A DNA stretch of 64,000 nt from Acinetobacter pittii (GCF_034064985.1 NZ_CP139249.1:2914001-2978000), one strand, 5' to 3'. Positions 37,570 to 48,800 are shown, numbered from the stretch's first letter. A program made the numbers and translations. Notes: generated by a model from the letters alone, not told the origin.

Positions 37570-39609
37570 TTAACGCTTTAATAAAGCTTTTAAATTTGCC
37601 AGATATTGTTGAGCCTGTTCTTTAGGGTCAACATTAGCCGCAATTTTCTTTTTACGCCCTAACCACTCAAGCTCATCTTGCGGAAGCTCATCAAGGAAAC
37701 GGCTAGGTGTCATTTGTTTCATCTGTCCACCATTTTTACGCTGTTCCGCTAGAGTTAACGTTAAACCTTGGCGTGCACGTGTAATTCCCACGTACATGAG
37801 ACGGCGCTCTTCCTCAATGGTTTCTGCTGCAATCGAGTTCTTGTGAGGCAATAGTTCTTCTTCAAGTCCCATAATGTACACATATGGGAATTCCAGACCT
37901 TTTGCTGCATGCAAAGTAAGAAGGTTAACTTTGTCTGTATCTTCTTCTTCCTGCTGCTGTTCTAACAGATCGAGCAAAACGAGTTTTCGGATGACACTTT
38001 CAATATTCTTTTCATCAACATCTTCTGCACGATTAATCAGATTTTGAATACTGGTAAATAAGTTCTCGATATTATCGAGTTTACTTTTCTCTTGTGCAGG
38101 TGTTGCTGACTGTTCGCGAACGTAATCCATATAACCCGCTTCATTCATCATTTGACGAACTTTAGGCACAGGCTCATCATCTTCTAACAATTCACGCGTA
38201 AATGTCGCAATAAAGTCGGCAAACTCATGAAGCTGTGTTTCCGCCTTTTTAGGAAGCACCATGCTTAAACGCTGGTCAGCAGAAGCACCGAGTAAAGACA
38301 AATTATTTTCTTGTGAGAATAAACCGAGCTTCTCTAGAGTAACAGGGCCAATCGCACGTTTAGGCGTATTAATAATTCGTAAGAAAGCACTGTCATCTTC
38401 TGGATTAATAATAAGACGTAAGTAACTCATCACGTCTTTAATTTCTGCACGGGCGAAGAACGATGTACCGCCAGAGAGTTTATACGGAATTTGCATTTGA
38501 CGAAGCTGGGTTTCTAACACACGTGCCTGAAAGTTTCCGCGATACAACACAGCATAATCTTTCCAGTTCTTACCGTTCATCAGCTTATGAGTCAGTAAGT
38601 CTTTTACCACGCGTTCTGCTTCATCGTCATCATTACGACATGTAATGATTCGGATGACTTCCCCATGCCCTTTATCACTCCACAATTTCTTGTCAAAAAT
38701 ATGTGGGTTGTTTTGAATCACACAGTTGGCAGCTTTTAAAATACGGCTGGTCGAACGATAATTTTGTTCAAGTTTAATAATATGTAGATTTGGGAAATCT
38801 TGTTTAAGCAATGCCATATTTTCAGGCTTAGCACCACGCCATGCGTAAATCGACTGGTCATCATCACCTACCGCGGTGAACTGCCCCATTACCCCGACTA
38901 ACAGTTTGACCAAAATATATTGGGCCGTATTGGTATCTTGATATTCATCGACCAATAAGTAACGGACACGGTTTTGCCACTTGTCACGTACTTCTGCATT
39001 TTCTTGCAATAAGCGTGTTGGCATAACAATCAAGTCATCAAAATCGACGGCATTGTAGGCACGTAAATTACGTTCATAAAGTTGATAGAGATGTGCAAAC
39101 TGGACATCTTCCGGTGTTTCACAAGTCGAATGTGCTTGTTCTGGCAAAATCAGATCGTTTTTCCAATCTGAAATTTTCTTCATTGCCTTGGCAATTAATT
39201 CTTTACTCTCTGCACCTGACAAATTGTCACGATGCATCAAATCCATCAAAATACGTTTACAGTCGTCTGCATCCAAAATCGAAAAATTAGCTTTTAAAGG
39301 TAAATTTTTAAGTTCTAAACGTAAAAGATTTAAACCAAAAGTATGGAAGGTAGAAACAGATAAACCTTTTGCTTCTTCACGCGACAAAAGCTTAGTCACA
39401 CGTTCTTTCATTTCACGTGCAGCTTTGTTTGTGAAGGTCATCGCGGTTATACGATGCGCAGGAATACGGCAATGTTGCACCAAATAGGCAATTTTACGCG
39501 TAATTACCGATGTTTTACCTGAACCAGCGCCAGCAAGCACCAATAAAGGGCCCTGAGTATATTTCATGGCTTCTTCTTGCTTGTTGTTCAATTGACTGGC
39601 AGATGACAT
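37570..39609 (-). CDS. rep: ATP-dependent DNA helicase Rep (SF1, UvrD-like)
   Basis: 679 residues, SF1A helicase motifs in order: LNNKQEEAMKY (Q motif), AGAGSGKT (Walker A, near 32), FTNKAAREMKER (Ia), VDEYQDTN (II), VGDDDQSIYAWRGA (III), EQNYRS (IV), LLTLHAAKGLEFPYVY (V) and VGITRARQGL (VI). A 3'-5' translocase clearing the path of replication forks. Upstream gene of dut. Confidence 0.93.
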   Translation of the reverse strand: MSSASQLNNKQEEAMKYTQGPLLVLAGAGSGKTSVITRKIAYLVQHCRIPAHRITAMTFTNKAAREMKERVTKLLSREEAKGLSVSTFHTFGLNLLRLELKNLPLKANFSILDADDCKRILMDLMHRDNLSGAESKELIAKAMKKISDWKNDLILPEQAHSTCETPEDVQFAHLYQLYERNLRAYNAVDFDDLIVMPTRLLQENAEVRDKWQNRVRYLLVDEYQDTNTAQYILVKLLVGVMGQFTAVGDDDQSIYAWRGAKPENMALLKQDFPNLHIIKLEQNYRSTSRILKAANCVIQNNPHIFDKKLWSDKGHGEVIRIITCRNDDDEAERVVKDLLTHKLMNGKNWKDYAVLYRGNFQARVLETQLRQMQIPYKLSGGTSFFARAEIKDVMSYLRLIINPEDDSAFLRIINTPKRAIGPVTLEKLGLFSQENNLSLLGASADQRLSMVLPKKAETQLHEFADFIATFTRELLEDDEPVPKVRQMMNEAGYMDYVREQSATPAQEKSKLDNIENLFTSIQNLINRAEDVDEKNIESVIRKLVLLDLLEQQQEEEDTDKVNLLTLHAAKGLEFPYVYIMGLEEELLPHKNSIAAETIEEERRLMYVGITRARQGLTLTLAEQRKNGGQMKQMTPSRFLDELPQDELEWLGRKKKIAANVDPKEQAQQYLANLKALLKR

Positions 39610-39758
39610 CGTGTATTACCTCTTAATTTTTCGAGCATGATTATAGTCATCTCTTTTTTAGAATCCCAATAGTAAATCTACGGATATGTATAAATGATGT
39701 CTAATAATGCAATTTATGCGCCGCAGAATGTCGTGATTATTTCTTGTACTGCACCCAT

Positions 39759-39784
39759 AAAAAAACCACCCGAAGGTGGTTTTT
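39759..39784 (-). terminator. Terminator of the OmpA-like lipoprotein gene
   Basis: AAAACCACC, CGAA loop, GGTGGTTTT. The bases from here to the rep start (39610-39758) hold the rep promoter region. Confidence 0.82.
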
Positions 39785-39802
39785 GAAACAATAAACTAGA
39801 TC

Positions 39803-40456
39803 TTATTGTTTAGCATAAATGCTGATTTCTACACGGCGGTTTTGTTCACGGCCAGATGCAGTTGAGTTATCTGCGATTGGGTTAGATGAACCATAACCTT
39901 GCGCGTCGATACGGCTAGCAGATACGCCTTGGCTAGCTAAATAACTACGTACTGATTGAGCGCGTGCTTGTGATAATGGAATGTTGATAGAGTCATTACC
40001 AGTGTTATCAGTATAACCTGTTACAAGAATTGCACTCTTGTTATCTTCAGCCAAAGTTTGAGCCACTTTGTTCAAAGTTGCGTAGAAGTTTGGCTTGATG
40101 TTTGATTTGTTTGTATCAAAAGTAATGCTACCAGGCATGATCAATTGAACAGAACCATCTGGGTTACGGCCAACGTCTACACCAGTACCCGCCATTTGTT
40201 GACGAAGTTTTTTCTCTTTCTGGTCAAGATATACACCACCAGCAGCACCAAGAACTGCACCAATTGCCGCAGCACGGTTGTTTTGACGGCTAGAGTTTGC
40301 ATTTGATTTAGAAATACCATAACCAGCTGCTGCACCAATTAAAGTACCTAATGCGGCTTTATCGTATTCAACGCCACCAAGATTATTACCAGTTGTTTGA
40401 CAACCAGAAAGAACTACTGCTGCCCCTACCACTGTTGAAATAACTAATGCACGCAT
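39803..40456 (-). CDS. OmpA-family lipoprotein (peptidoglycan-associated)
   Basis: 217 residues from ATG 40456 (GGAGG upstream). The lipoprotein signal ends VVLSGC. A glycine-zipper-like segment (GTLIGAAAGYG, AIGAVLGAAGG) spans about 45-80, followed by a C-terminal OmpA domain: ITFDTNKSNIKP, LVTGYTDNTGND, NIPLSQARAQSVRSYL, DAQGYGSSNPIADN and NRRVEISI. It resembles the YiaD group, tying outer membrane to peptidoglycan. Single gene. Confidence 0.9.
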   Translation of the reverse strand: MRALVISTVVGAAVVLSGCQTTGNNLGGVEYDKAALGTLIGAAAGYGISKSNANSSRQNNRAAAIGAVLGAAGGVYLDQKEKKLRQQMAGTGVDVGRNPDGSVQLIMPGSITFDTNKSNIKPNFYATLNKVAQTLAEDNKSAILVTGYTDNTGNDSINIPLSQARAQSVRSYLASQGVSASRIDAQGYGSSNPIADNSTASGREQNRRVEISIYAKQ

Positions 40457-40702
40457 TGCATGCCTCCTCACTTTGTGTGTTTTGTTGTCTGAATGAATAA
40501 TGAAACAAAAAGGAAGTATAAAACATTGATATTTTGTTAATAATAAACAGTTTAGTTATGTTTTTGTAATATTTTGATGCACTTTAAGATGCTAGCTCAT
40601 CACAATTTCTTCATTGTTGTCTAAGATAACGTTGTATTTCATATTATGACAGTTATAGTTGAACAACTTTTCTATGGATTTGAGACATTCGGGGTCTTTT
40701 AT

Positions 40703-41629
40703 ATGTCAACTGCACCCAATAAACAATCTGCGCTAAAAAAAATTACACGTGGACTCACTGTAGGTACAGTCATTACAGGAAGTACTTTTTTTCATGGTCC
40801 TCCTGTTCTTGCATTAGGTCTGACCAAGCTTTTAAAAAAATCATCAAAAATAGATGAAACTAATATTCAAATTACAAATAGCTGGTTAGGGGTAAATAAC
40901 TGGTTAATTGACCATGTTCTACCCAATCTAAAATGGGACATTACTATTGATGAAGGACTTGATCTGAATATGCAAGGTCGTTATTTAATGACTTGTAATC
41001 ATCAAAGTTGGGTTGACACAACTGTAAATCAATATTTTGGTTTAACCCGTATGCCCCTTACCCGTTTCTTTACTAAATGGGAACTCATCTTTATTCCTTT
41101 TGTTGGGCAAGCATTTAAAATTTTAGGCTTCCCAATGATGAAGCGTCACACTAAAGAACAGATTGCAAAAAATCCTGAGCTTAAAGACCGTGACATGATG
41201 GAAGCACGTAAAGCTTGTGAGCAGCTTTTAAGTCAACCCTTCACACTATTAAATTATTTGGAAGGGACTCGTTTTACTCAAGAAAAACATAACCAGCAAA
41301 AATCCCCTTATAAGCATTTACTAAAACCCAAAGCAGGTGGCTTGGCGCTTGCATTAAATATCTTGGGTGACAAAATCGATGCCCTAGTTGATATGACCAT
41401 CGTCTATCCTGATGGCGTACCGGGATATAGCGATTTCTGGCTTGGGGATGTTTCTAAAATTGCGGTTAACTTACGTAAAATTGAAATTCCAGAATGGGTA
41501 CTTGGCGGCAACTATGAAGATGACGCGGCTTATCGTGAACGTTTTCAGCAATGGGTTCATGACATTTGGACCGAAAAAGATCAACTTATTGAGCAAATGA
41601 AGTCTCAATATACCACTGCAAATATTTAA
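40703..41629 (+). CDS. PlsC-family acyltransferase, YihG-like
   Basis: 308 residues from ATG 40703 (GGGG upstream). The acyltransferase motifs are NHQSWVD (HX4D), the FTKWELIFIPFVGQAFKILGF membrane-near block, YLEGTRFTQEKH and the later VYPDGVPGY. Long insertions match the YihG type of 1-acyl-glycerol-3-phosphate acyltransferases that set phospholipid acyl composition. The next gene starts 17 bases downstream, so they are likely cotranscribed. Confidence 0.85.
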   Translation: MSTAPNKQSALKKITRGLTVGTVITGSTFFHGPPVLALGLTKLLKKSSKIDETNIQITNSWLGVNNWLIDHVLPNLKWDITIDEGLDLNMQGRYLMTCNHQSWVDTTVNQYFGLTRMPLTRFFTKWELIFIPFVGQAFKILGFPMMKRHTKEQIAKNPELKDRDMMEARKACEQLLSQPFTLLNYLEGTRFTQEKHNQQKSPYKHLLKPKAGGLALALNILGDKIDALVDMTIVYPDGVPGYSDFWLGDVSKIAVNLRKIEIPEWVLGGNYEDDAAYRERFQQWVHDIWTEKDQLIEQMKSQYTTANI

Positions 41630-41645
41630 GAAAGCACCCGTTATT

Positions 41646-42692
41646 ATGCAAAACAGTTCTGGGAAAAAAACGAAATACCATCATGTAGACCCAAACAGCC
41701 TTTCATTTAAGCTGTTTTTGGTCTACGACATCTTTATGGTGTTTATTATCATTTTTAACTTGTTCTGTCTTGCGACTAATTTCTTTTTAATGAGCAGTAT
41801 TGGGGCATGGTTCTTTGAACATATTCAGTTGCCCCAAGTACTCAGCTTTTATCGTACTTCACTACATCCGTGGGTGATTACATCAGAAGCTTGGTTTATT
41901 GGTTTTTTAATTGTTGAGCTACTTGTCCGCTGGGCCATTGCGATCATCAATAAGCACCATAAGCGTTGGTTCTTTTTCCCGTTTATTCACTGGTATGAAA
42001 TTTTAGCTATTATTCCTCAGCTCCGTTTTTTACGTTTATTCCGCGCTGGGATTATTGCTTACCGTTTACATGAGTTGGGCTATCCAGTTGTTCCTGAAAG
42101 CTGGCGAAAAACTGGGCTATTTTATTATCGCGTCGTAATGGAAGAATTATCTGACCGCGTTGTAATTACCGTGATTGATGGCATTAGATATGAACTTGAA
42201 ACCAGTTCTAGCCATAAACAGATTATTCACGACTTAGTTAATCATCATCGTGAGCAATTTACTGTTACTCTAACTGCATTATTACAAGAATCTTTAGCCA
42301 CCGCTTTAAAAGAACAAAAGCCTGCCATTACAAAAGGTGTGGGCAAAATTGTAGATCAAGCCATTATTGATACGCCTGAGCTAACTCAATTATTACGATT
42401 AATTCCTTTAGTCGGGGGCCGCATTGAACAGCAAATTCAAAGCATTGGTCAAAGATTAGGTGAAAATATTAGTGCAGGTTTAATTGAACCTTTAATTGAG
42501 GGATCTCAAGATACTCCAAATCCCACTTATCAATTAATTTCTCAAAGAGTAAGTGAAATCAATATTAATAATCGTCAGCTTGAGCAATTGGTTGAATCTG
42601 TCGTGTTCGAGACACTGGAGTCTGTACGTAAACAAGTCAAGGTCAAACAATGGCAACAAACCCTTGCGGAGTATGATCGAATCAAAGAATAA
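41646..42692 (+). CDS. Voltage-sensor-like membrane protein with large soluble C-terminal part
   Basis: 348 residues. Four hydrophobic stretches lie in the first 150 residues. AWFIGFLIVELLVRWAIAI resembles an S2 segment with its acidic residue, PFIHWYEILAIIP an S3, and RFLRLFRAGIIAYRLHELG an S4-like helix with arginines every three or four residues. No pore helix or selectivity filter follows. Instead there are about 190 mostly helical soluble residues. I know no named family. Coupled to a phospholipid acyltransferase; a membrane-stress role is a guess. Confidence 0.7.
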   Translation: MQNSSGKKTKYHHVDPNSLSFKLFLVYDIFMVFIIIFNLFCLATNFFLMSSIGAWFFEHIQLPQVLSFYRTSLHPWVITSEAWFIGFLIVELLVRWAIAIINKHHKRWFFFPFIHWYEILAIIPQLRFLRLFRAGIIAYRLHELGYPVVPESWRKTGLFYYRVVMEELSDRVVITVIDGIRYELETSSSHKQIIHDLVNHHREQFTVTLTALLQESLATALKEQKPAITKGVGKIVDQAIIDTPELTQLLRLIPLVGGRIEQQIQSIGQRLGENISAGLIEPLIEGSQDTPNPTYQLISQRVSEININNRQLEQLVESVVFETLESVRKQVKVKQWQQTLAEYDRIKE

Positions 42693-42812
42693 GCATTTAT
42701 TTAATTTTTTATGAATCACGCTAGAGAATTGGCACGAATTGTTCTAGCATTTGCCCTATTTACAATAAACTTAACGATATTACAGCTCGTTTAACGCCTT
42801 GAAGGAAGACTT

Positions 42813-43541
42813 ATGGCTGATATACGGATTACCGGCAGAATGGTTAACTTTAGCAGGATAACCTTCGATACCAATGATCATGATGTGATCCGCCAGCAAT
42901 TATCAAATATTTTAAATGAAGGTTCCTATCAAGGAACTTTAGTGATTATTGACAGTACAGTTGAGCAAGAGTTAATTGCATTGATTCAACTTCTGGTGAG
43001 CTTGGGTTTACAACCAATGGCGGTAATCGACGGTATTTTAGGAGATGAGGCTCGCGCTATTCAATTCCCTGTTTTACCGGCAGATCAACCATTACAACGC
43101 ATTAAAGCGACAGCTGAACAAGTGGCTATTGTGGAAAAACCTGCTACAGCTCCTGCCTCGTCTTCAGCAGAAACAAAAAAACCACTAAACAAGATAGCGG
43201 TCGCTCATATTACCTCTTATCATGATGAAATTTTGCGTACAGGCCAATCCCTTGTACAAGATAACGGCGATATTATTTTAAAGGCTGGCATGAATAGTGG
43301 TTCCGAGGTGATCGCTTCAGGAAATATACATATTTATGGCACAGTTCGTGGTAGAGTCATTGCTGGTGCGGGCGGGCACGCAGCTGCACGCATTTTTTGC
43401 CAATCTTTAGAGGCTGAGCTCGTTTCCATTGCCGGAACGTATTGCGTCGCAGATGATATCCCTAAACATGTGGTAAAAAAACCAGTACATATTTATTTAA
43501 ATGAAAAGCAAGAGCTTGAATTTGAAGCTCTAGAACTTTAA
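42813..43541 (+). CDS. minC: Septum site-determining protein MinC
   Basis: 242 residues. N-domain about 1-100 ([17 protein letters not shown]), an Ala/Pro linker ([13 protein letters not shown]), then the beta-helical C-domain [47 protein letters not shown], which binds MinD and FtsZ. It blocks Z-ring formation away from midcell. First of the minCDE operon; ribosome site GGAAG upstream. Confidence 0.95.
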   Translation: MADIRITGRMVNFSRITFDTNDHDVIRQQLSNILNEGSYQGTLVIIDSTVEQELIALIQLLVSLGLQPMAVIDGILGDEARAIQFPVLPADQPLQRIKATAEQVAIVEKPATAPASSSAETKKPLNKIAVAHITSYHDEILRTGQSLVQDNGDIILKAGMNSGSEVIASGNIHIYGTVRGRVIAGAGGHAAARIFCQSLEAELVSIAGTYCVADDIPKHVVKKPVHIYLNEKQELEFEALEL

Positions 43542-43607
43542 TTTATTAAGCAAATCACCAAAAAACAGCCCTTTTAAGGGTGTATGACCATAATAGGAGT
43601 GGATTCG

Positions 43608-44420
43608 GTGGCCAAAATTGTTGTCGTAACATCAGGCAAAGGTGGTGTAGGTAAAACTACAACGAGCGCATCTTTTGCAACAGGTTTAGCCCTTCGTGGT
43701 CATAAAACTGTTGTGATTGATTTTGATGTAGGCTTACGTAACCTTGATTTGATTATGGGTTGTGAGCGTCGTGTTGTTTATGATTTTGTTAATGTTATTA
43801 ATAACGAAGCACGTTTGCAGCAAGCCCTTATTCGCGATAAAGATATCGAAAACCTTTATATTTTACCGGCTTCACAAACACGTGATAAAGATGCGTTGAG
43901 CGACGATGGTGTTGCTCGTGTTATTGATGAGCTATCTCAAGAATTTGATTACATTATTTGTGATTCACCTGCGGGGATCGAACGTGGTGCAATTTTAGCC
44001 ATGTATCATGCAGATGAAGCAATCATTGTAACAAACCCTGAAATCTCTTCAGTACGTGACTCTGACCGTATTATTGGTATGTTAGATAGTAAAACCAAGA
44101 AAGTTGAACACAACGAAGGACGTATACGTAAACATTTATGTATTACACGTTTTAACCCGGAACGTGCTGACCGTCAGGAAATGCTGACAATTGATGATAT
44201 TTCTAAAGATATTTTACGCGTACCGACATTAGGTGTTATTCCAGAATGTCCAAGTGTATTACAAGCATCAAACGAAGGTAAGCCAGTTATTCTGTATTCA
44301 GAAACTAAAGCTGGTCAGGGGTATGATGATTTGGTTGCACGCTTCCTTGGCGAAGACCGTCCTTATCGACACATCACAGCTCAACCTAAAGGCTGGTTAG
44401 CACGACTATTTGGAGCGTAG
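43608..44420 (+). CDS. minD: Septum site-determining ATPase MinD
   Basis: Read from GTG 43608, 270 residues, the standard length, with AGGAG at 43595-43599; an ATG at 43584 would place this ribosome site inside the gene. Deviant Walker A KGGVGKTTTSAS, DFDVGLRNLDLIMGCERR, the DSPAGIERGA strand and the C-terminal amphipathic membrane helix GWLARLFGA. It oscillates pole to pole with MinE and carries MinC. Confidence 0.96.
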   Translation: MAKIVVVTSGKGGVGKTTTSASFATGLALRGHKTVVIDFDVGLRNLDLIMGCERRVVYDFVNVINNEARLQQALIRDKDIENLYILPASQTRDKDALSDDGVARVIDELSQEFDYIICDSPAGIERGAILAMYHADEAIIVTNPEISSVRDSDRIIGMLDSKTKKVEHNEGRIRKHLCITRFNPERADRQEMLTIDDISKDILRVPTLGVIPECPSVLQASNEGKPVILYSETKAGQGYDDLVARFLGEDRPYRHITAQPKGWLARLFGA

Positions 44421-44422
44421 AT

Positions 44423-44695
44423 ATGGCAGGATTCTGGAGTAAATTATTTAGCAGCGAAGAAAAACCATCAAGTGCTCAAACTGCCAAAGATCGTTTGAAA
44501 GTTATTGTTGCTTCTGAACAAGGTTTAGGCCGCCGTTTAAGCCAAGACAAAATTGATCAGATGAAAAAAGAAATCATGCAAGTGGTTAGTCGTTATGTTA
44601 GCGGTGTAGGTGAACAGCATATCCAAATGCAAGTTCGCTCTGAAGCTAATATCGAAATGTTAGAAATGAATATCAATTTACCTGAAGAACGATAA
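44423..44695 (+). CDS. minE: Cell division topological specificity factor MinE
   Basis: 90 residues. N-terminal membrane-contact segment (MAGFWSKLFSSEE), MinD-contact helix (TAKDRLKVIVASEQGLGR) and dimer domain (KKEIMQVVSRYV, NIEMLEMNINLPE). Starts 2 bases after minD. Confidence 0.95.
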   Translation: MAGFWSKLFSSEEKPSSAQTAKDRLKVIVASEQGLGRRLSQDKIDQMKKEIMQVVSRYVSGVGEQHIQMQVRSEANIEMLEMNINLPEER

Positions 44696-44729
44696 TTCTA
44701 TTTCTGACTATTCAATAAATCAGAATCAA

Positions 44730-44762
44730 GGCAAAATAACGCAAGTTATTTTGCCTTTTTTA
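44730..44762 (+). terminator. Terminator of minCDE
   Basis: GGCAAAATAAC, GCAA loop, GTTATTTTGCC and a T run. Confidence 0.9.
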
Positions 44763-44778
44763 AAATGAGGAGATTGTC

Positions 44779-45066
44779 ATGGCATTATCACAGCCAGCAA
44801 CTTTCAATGAAGAATGGTCCGATGAGCGTGTTTTTGCCTACCTCAACCAACTTCCTCCAAGTGGTGTGAATGCAGATTTTCATGTGCTCTACCATGCTTT
44901 CAAACATATGCGCCCAACAGACTATGAGCGTCTATTAAAGCAATTTATTGCAGACGGACGTGATATTAATGCCAAAGACCCTGAAGGCCAACGCATCCAC
45001 GACGTAATTGCTAAGTTTCCGCGTCAATCAGCACTATTTTTAGAAGTTCTAGCAAAGTTTGCTTAA
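44779..45066 (+). CDS. PA4642-family small protein
   Basis: 95 residues, soluble and conserved in length with the PA4642-type proteins of Pseudomonas and Acinetobacter: NEEWSDERVFAYLNQLPPSG, DFHVLYHAFKHMRPTDYERLL and DGRDINAKDPEGQ, the last resembling half an ankyrin-like unit. Function unknown. Own ribosome site (GAGGAG) after the min terminator. Confidence 0.8.
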   Translation: MALSQPATFNEEWSDERVFAYLNQLPPSGVNADFHVLYHAFKHMRPTDYERLLKQFIADGRDINAKDPEGQRIHDVIAKFPRQSALFLEVLAKFA

Positions 45067-45069
45067 AAA

Positions 45070-45096
45070 TAAAAAGCCTCTTAAAGAGGCTTTTTT
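45070..45096. terminator. Bidirectional terminator, PA4642-like gene and lysE-type gene
   Basis: AAAAAGCCTC, TTAAA loop, GAGGCTTTTTT between convergent genes. Confidence 0.9.
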
Positions 45097-45107
45097 CTTA
45101 TTTGAAT

Positions 45108-45728
45108 TTATCGATTACCAATTAGGAAAATACCAAACACAGTAAAAATACCTGCTGAAATACCGTCAATCCATTTTGAAAAATTACGATAAGCTGCTCT
45201 AAAACTCGGTAATGAAAAAATAAAAGTCACAAAGCAGAACCATAAAATTGTCTCGACTGTAACAATAATAAAGAGTAGCCAGTGAACCTGATCAAGTTGA
45301 GGATTGGCTAAAAATAAAGAGAAAACACTACCAAAATAAATAACAGCTTTCGGATTTGATAGATTGGTTATCAAGCCTTTAATAAAAAATAAGTAAGGTG
45401 CTTTTGGGAGCTCAACAGCAACATTGCCCTCTTGCTGATTTTTTGAAAAAGCCGAACGTAGCATCTGATAGCCTAACCAACATAGATATAAGCCACCAGC
45501 AATGAGCAATCCTTGCTTTAACCAAGCCATTTTCTCAAATATAAGATTTAATCCCATCAGTGCTAAGCACGCCCAAAACATAACACCCGCCGTTATACCA
45601 GCAACGACCAGCATAGCGTCTTTACGAGACCGGCTAATGGCAGTTTGAGATACAAGGAAAAAATCAGGCCCAGGAGTAATAAGTGCGCAAAAGTGAATAA
45701 AGGCTAAAGTAATCAGAGCTAATAGCAT
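45108..45728 (-). CDS. LysE-family amino-acid exporter (RhtB/RhtC type)
   Basis: 206 residues, six membrane spans. The signature PGPDFFLVSQTAISRSRKDAML near the N-terminus, GGLYLCWLGYQMLRSAF in span 3 and FIKGLITNLSNPKAVIYFGSVF in the middle are typical of RhtB proteins exporting threonine, homoserine or similar. Substrate is not readable. Single gene. Confidence 0.88.
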   Translation of the reverse strand: MLLALITLAFIHFCALITPGPDFFLVSQTAISRSRKDAMLVVAGITAGVMFWACLALMGLNLIFEKMAWLKQGLLIAGGLYLCWLGYQMLRSAFSKNQQEGNVAVELPKAPYLFFIKGLITNLSNPKAVIYFGSVFSLFLANPQLDQVHWLLFIIVTVETILWFCFVTFIFSLPSFRAAYRNFSKWIDGISAGIFTVFGIFLIGNR

Positions 45729-45842
45729 GTCTTTCTCCTGATTTAATTCATTGTTATTTATTTAGGGAAAATACATTAGCATTTTTTACTAGACGATAAA
45801 ATCTTTAAGTCATTTATAAATAGGTTCACTTTATTTAAGTTA

Positions 45843-45867
45843 TAAAAAAGCCTCCGAAGAGGCTTAA
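45843..45867 (-). terminator. Terminator of ftsK
   Basis: AAGCCTC, CGAA loop, GAGGCTT, followed by a T run on the minus strand. Confidence 0.8.
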
Positions 45868-45877
45868 ATTATACGTA

Positions 45878-48800
45878 TTAAACTAGAATATCCCGCTTAC
45901 CATTAGGGCCCATTGAGCTCACAATGCCGTTCTCTTCCATTTGATCAATGATACGAGCGGCACGGTTATAACCAAGGCTAAATTTACGCTGTAGCGAAGA
46001 TGTAGACGCTTTTCGAGTTTCTAATACGAATGACACACATTGATCATAGAGTGCATCTCGGTCAGAACCACCCTCACCCTCTTCAAAGCCACGTGATGCA
46101 GGCTCTTCATCAAATGGAGTCAAGATTTCATCAATATAATCAGGCTCGCCACGCTCACGCCAAGCATCACAAATACGGTTTACTTCATCATCACTAATGA
46201 AAGCACCATGTACACGTTCTGGCTCAATTTTACCTGGTCCTAAAAACAGCATATCACCGTGACCTAACAAGTCTTCAGCACCACCTGCATCCAAAATAGT
46301 ACGCGAGTCAATTTTACTGTTTACACGTAGTGCTACACGCGTTGGAATATTGGCTTTAATCAAACCGGTAATAACATCAACAGAGGGACGTTGAGTCGCA
46401 AGCAATAGATGAATACCAGCAGCACGAGATTTTTGCGCCAAACGAGTAATCATTTCTTCTGCTTTTTTACCCACCTGCATAATCATGTCGGCGAACTCGT
46501 CCGCAACAATCACAATAGATGGTAATGGCGTTAAACGAGGTGCACGTTCTTGTGTCGCAGAATCACTTGGCTTCCAAGTCGGATCAATTAAGTCTTCACC
46601 ATTCGCAATCGCTTCTTCAACTTTACGGTTATAGTCACTTAATTTACGAATTTTTAGGAACGACATAAGCTTATAACGGCGTTCCATTTCATTCACACAC
46701 CAGTTTAACGCACTTACCGCATCTTTCATGTCAGTAACGACTGGAGTTAATAAATGTGGAATATCATTATAGTTTGCAAGTTCGAGCTGTTTTGGATCGA
46801 TTAAAATTAAACGTAATTGGTCAGGCGTATATTTAAGTAACATCGATAAAATCATCGAGTTTACTGCAACTGACTTACCAGAACCTGTCGTACCAGCAAC
46901 CAACATATGCGGTGCTTTCGCCAAATCAGTGAGTACAGGATTACCTGAAATATCTTTACCCATCGCCATACTAATTAATGCACTTGGGTCTCGATATGTC
47001 GGTGTTTCCAATAACTCAATCAAACGTACCATTTCACGGGCACTGTTTGGTACTTCAATACCAATATATGGTTTACCAGGAATGACTTCGACCACACGGA
47101 CAGATGCCATCGACATTGAACGCGCCAAGTCACGTGAGATATTCGTTACCTTAGAAGCTTTCACACCCGGTGCTAAATCTAACTCAAAACGAGTAACAAC
47201 TGGTCCTGGTTGAGCCTCTACCACCTGAGCTTTAACGTTAAATTCTTGCAATTTAATTTCAAGTAACTCAGACAAACGTGAAAGTTGCTCTTCAGTAAAA
47301 TTGACTTTCTTATTTGGATCGACCTTATCGAGTAGATCAAGTCCAGGCAACGTTGGCAAATCCAAACGTTTTTTGGCAACTTGCATTGCACGAGACATTG
47401 GGCGGCCTGATGCATCTGTTAACGGCGCATCAAAATCGAAATCGTCTTCATCAAAATCAGAATTTTCCTGGGGTTTTCCAGCAGTCTCCTGCCAAGCTTC
47501 AATAAACTCTTCTTTTGAAAGTTTGTCGGCCTGAATAGTCGTTTGAATAGGAGCTTTTACAAATGCTGAAGATTGCGCATAACTACTTGCTCTTACAGGT
47601 TCGGCTGGAGCAATGTCTTCATCTATTAATAAATCATCAAAATCTTCAAAGACTTGTTCGTTTGCTAAATTTTTAGGTGATTGATTTACATTCGATAAAG
47701 GTAAAGATGTTTCATTCGCAATACTCACAGAGTGCGAAGTTGTTTCTGCTTCTATATGTTGGTCTTGAACAAATGGTGTATGCACATCTGTTGCAGTTTT
47801 ACTGTTTGGAACCGCAGCAAGCAACTCATCAAAAATCTCATCATCATTCCAATCAAGACCATGTAAGTCTTGTTTAGGTGTAGGCTGATTCTGATTCACT
47901 TGGGAAATGGTTTGCTGGAATTGCTCATGAGCAGGAACTTGTTCTATTGAGTCGTCAGCTGCTCTTAAAAGCGCATCAATTTCTTGCTTATGACTTGCAT
48001 CATCACGCTGTAAAGCACGCCATACTTCGCCAGTCGCAACTAAACGTTGACTATCTTTTTCAAGTTTATGGGCTTGCTCAAGCGTATGCTCAAAGTTTTG
48101 AGTATTAACAACTGGCGCCTCTGCTACAGGTTCAGGACGGCTCTGCTCTTTCGCTAACACATCTGCAAATAAACGCTCAGCAACAGCATCATGTCGTGTT
48201 GTTGCTTGAGGTTGAGCTGTTTCAGATGGAGCTGATATCTCTTTCTCATCTGAAGCATTCGCATTTGTCTCTGCATTTTGTGCAACTTTAACAGCTGCTG
48301 CTTTGTTGGCAGGTTGAGTTGTTAAGTCATAATCCGACTCACTCGGAGATACATTCTTATAAAATAAATCTTGTAAATAACTTGGTGTGGCTTTGAGCGT
48401 AACCCATGTTTTACTCCATTGCACCCCAAATGCAAGTGTAAACAAGACTACCCCGAAAACCAGTAAAAATAAGGTCGCACCATAAATTGTTAACAATTGA
48501 GATAGGCTTTGACCTAGCTCATAACCAATAATTCCTCCAGCTGCATTATCTAAAGTATCTGCCGGCACATTCCAGTGTAAATAAAGCAGGCTAGACACAA
48601 CTAGAATTAAGAAGAATTGGGCAGCATAACGAAATGGGCGGTTTAGGAAACTACGTGGCCACCAAACCTGAATTGCTTCAATGAAAAGGAAAATTGGAAT
48701 AAGCAAACTTGCCCATCCTAAAAAACCAAACAGCAAATCTGCAATCCATGCGCCAGCAATACCGCTTGCATTGGATACTTGCTGAGTATCACTGGAAATA

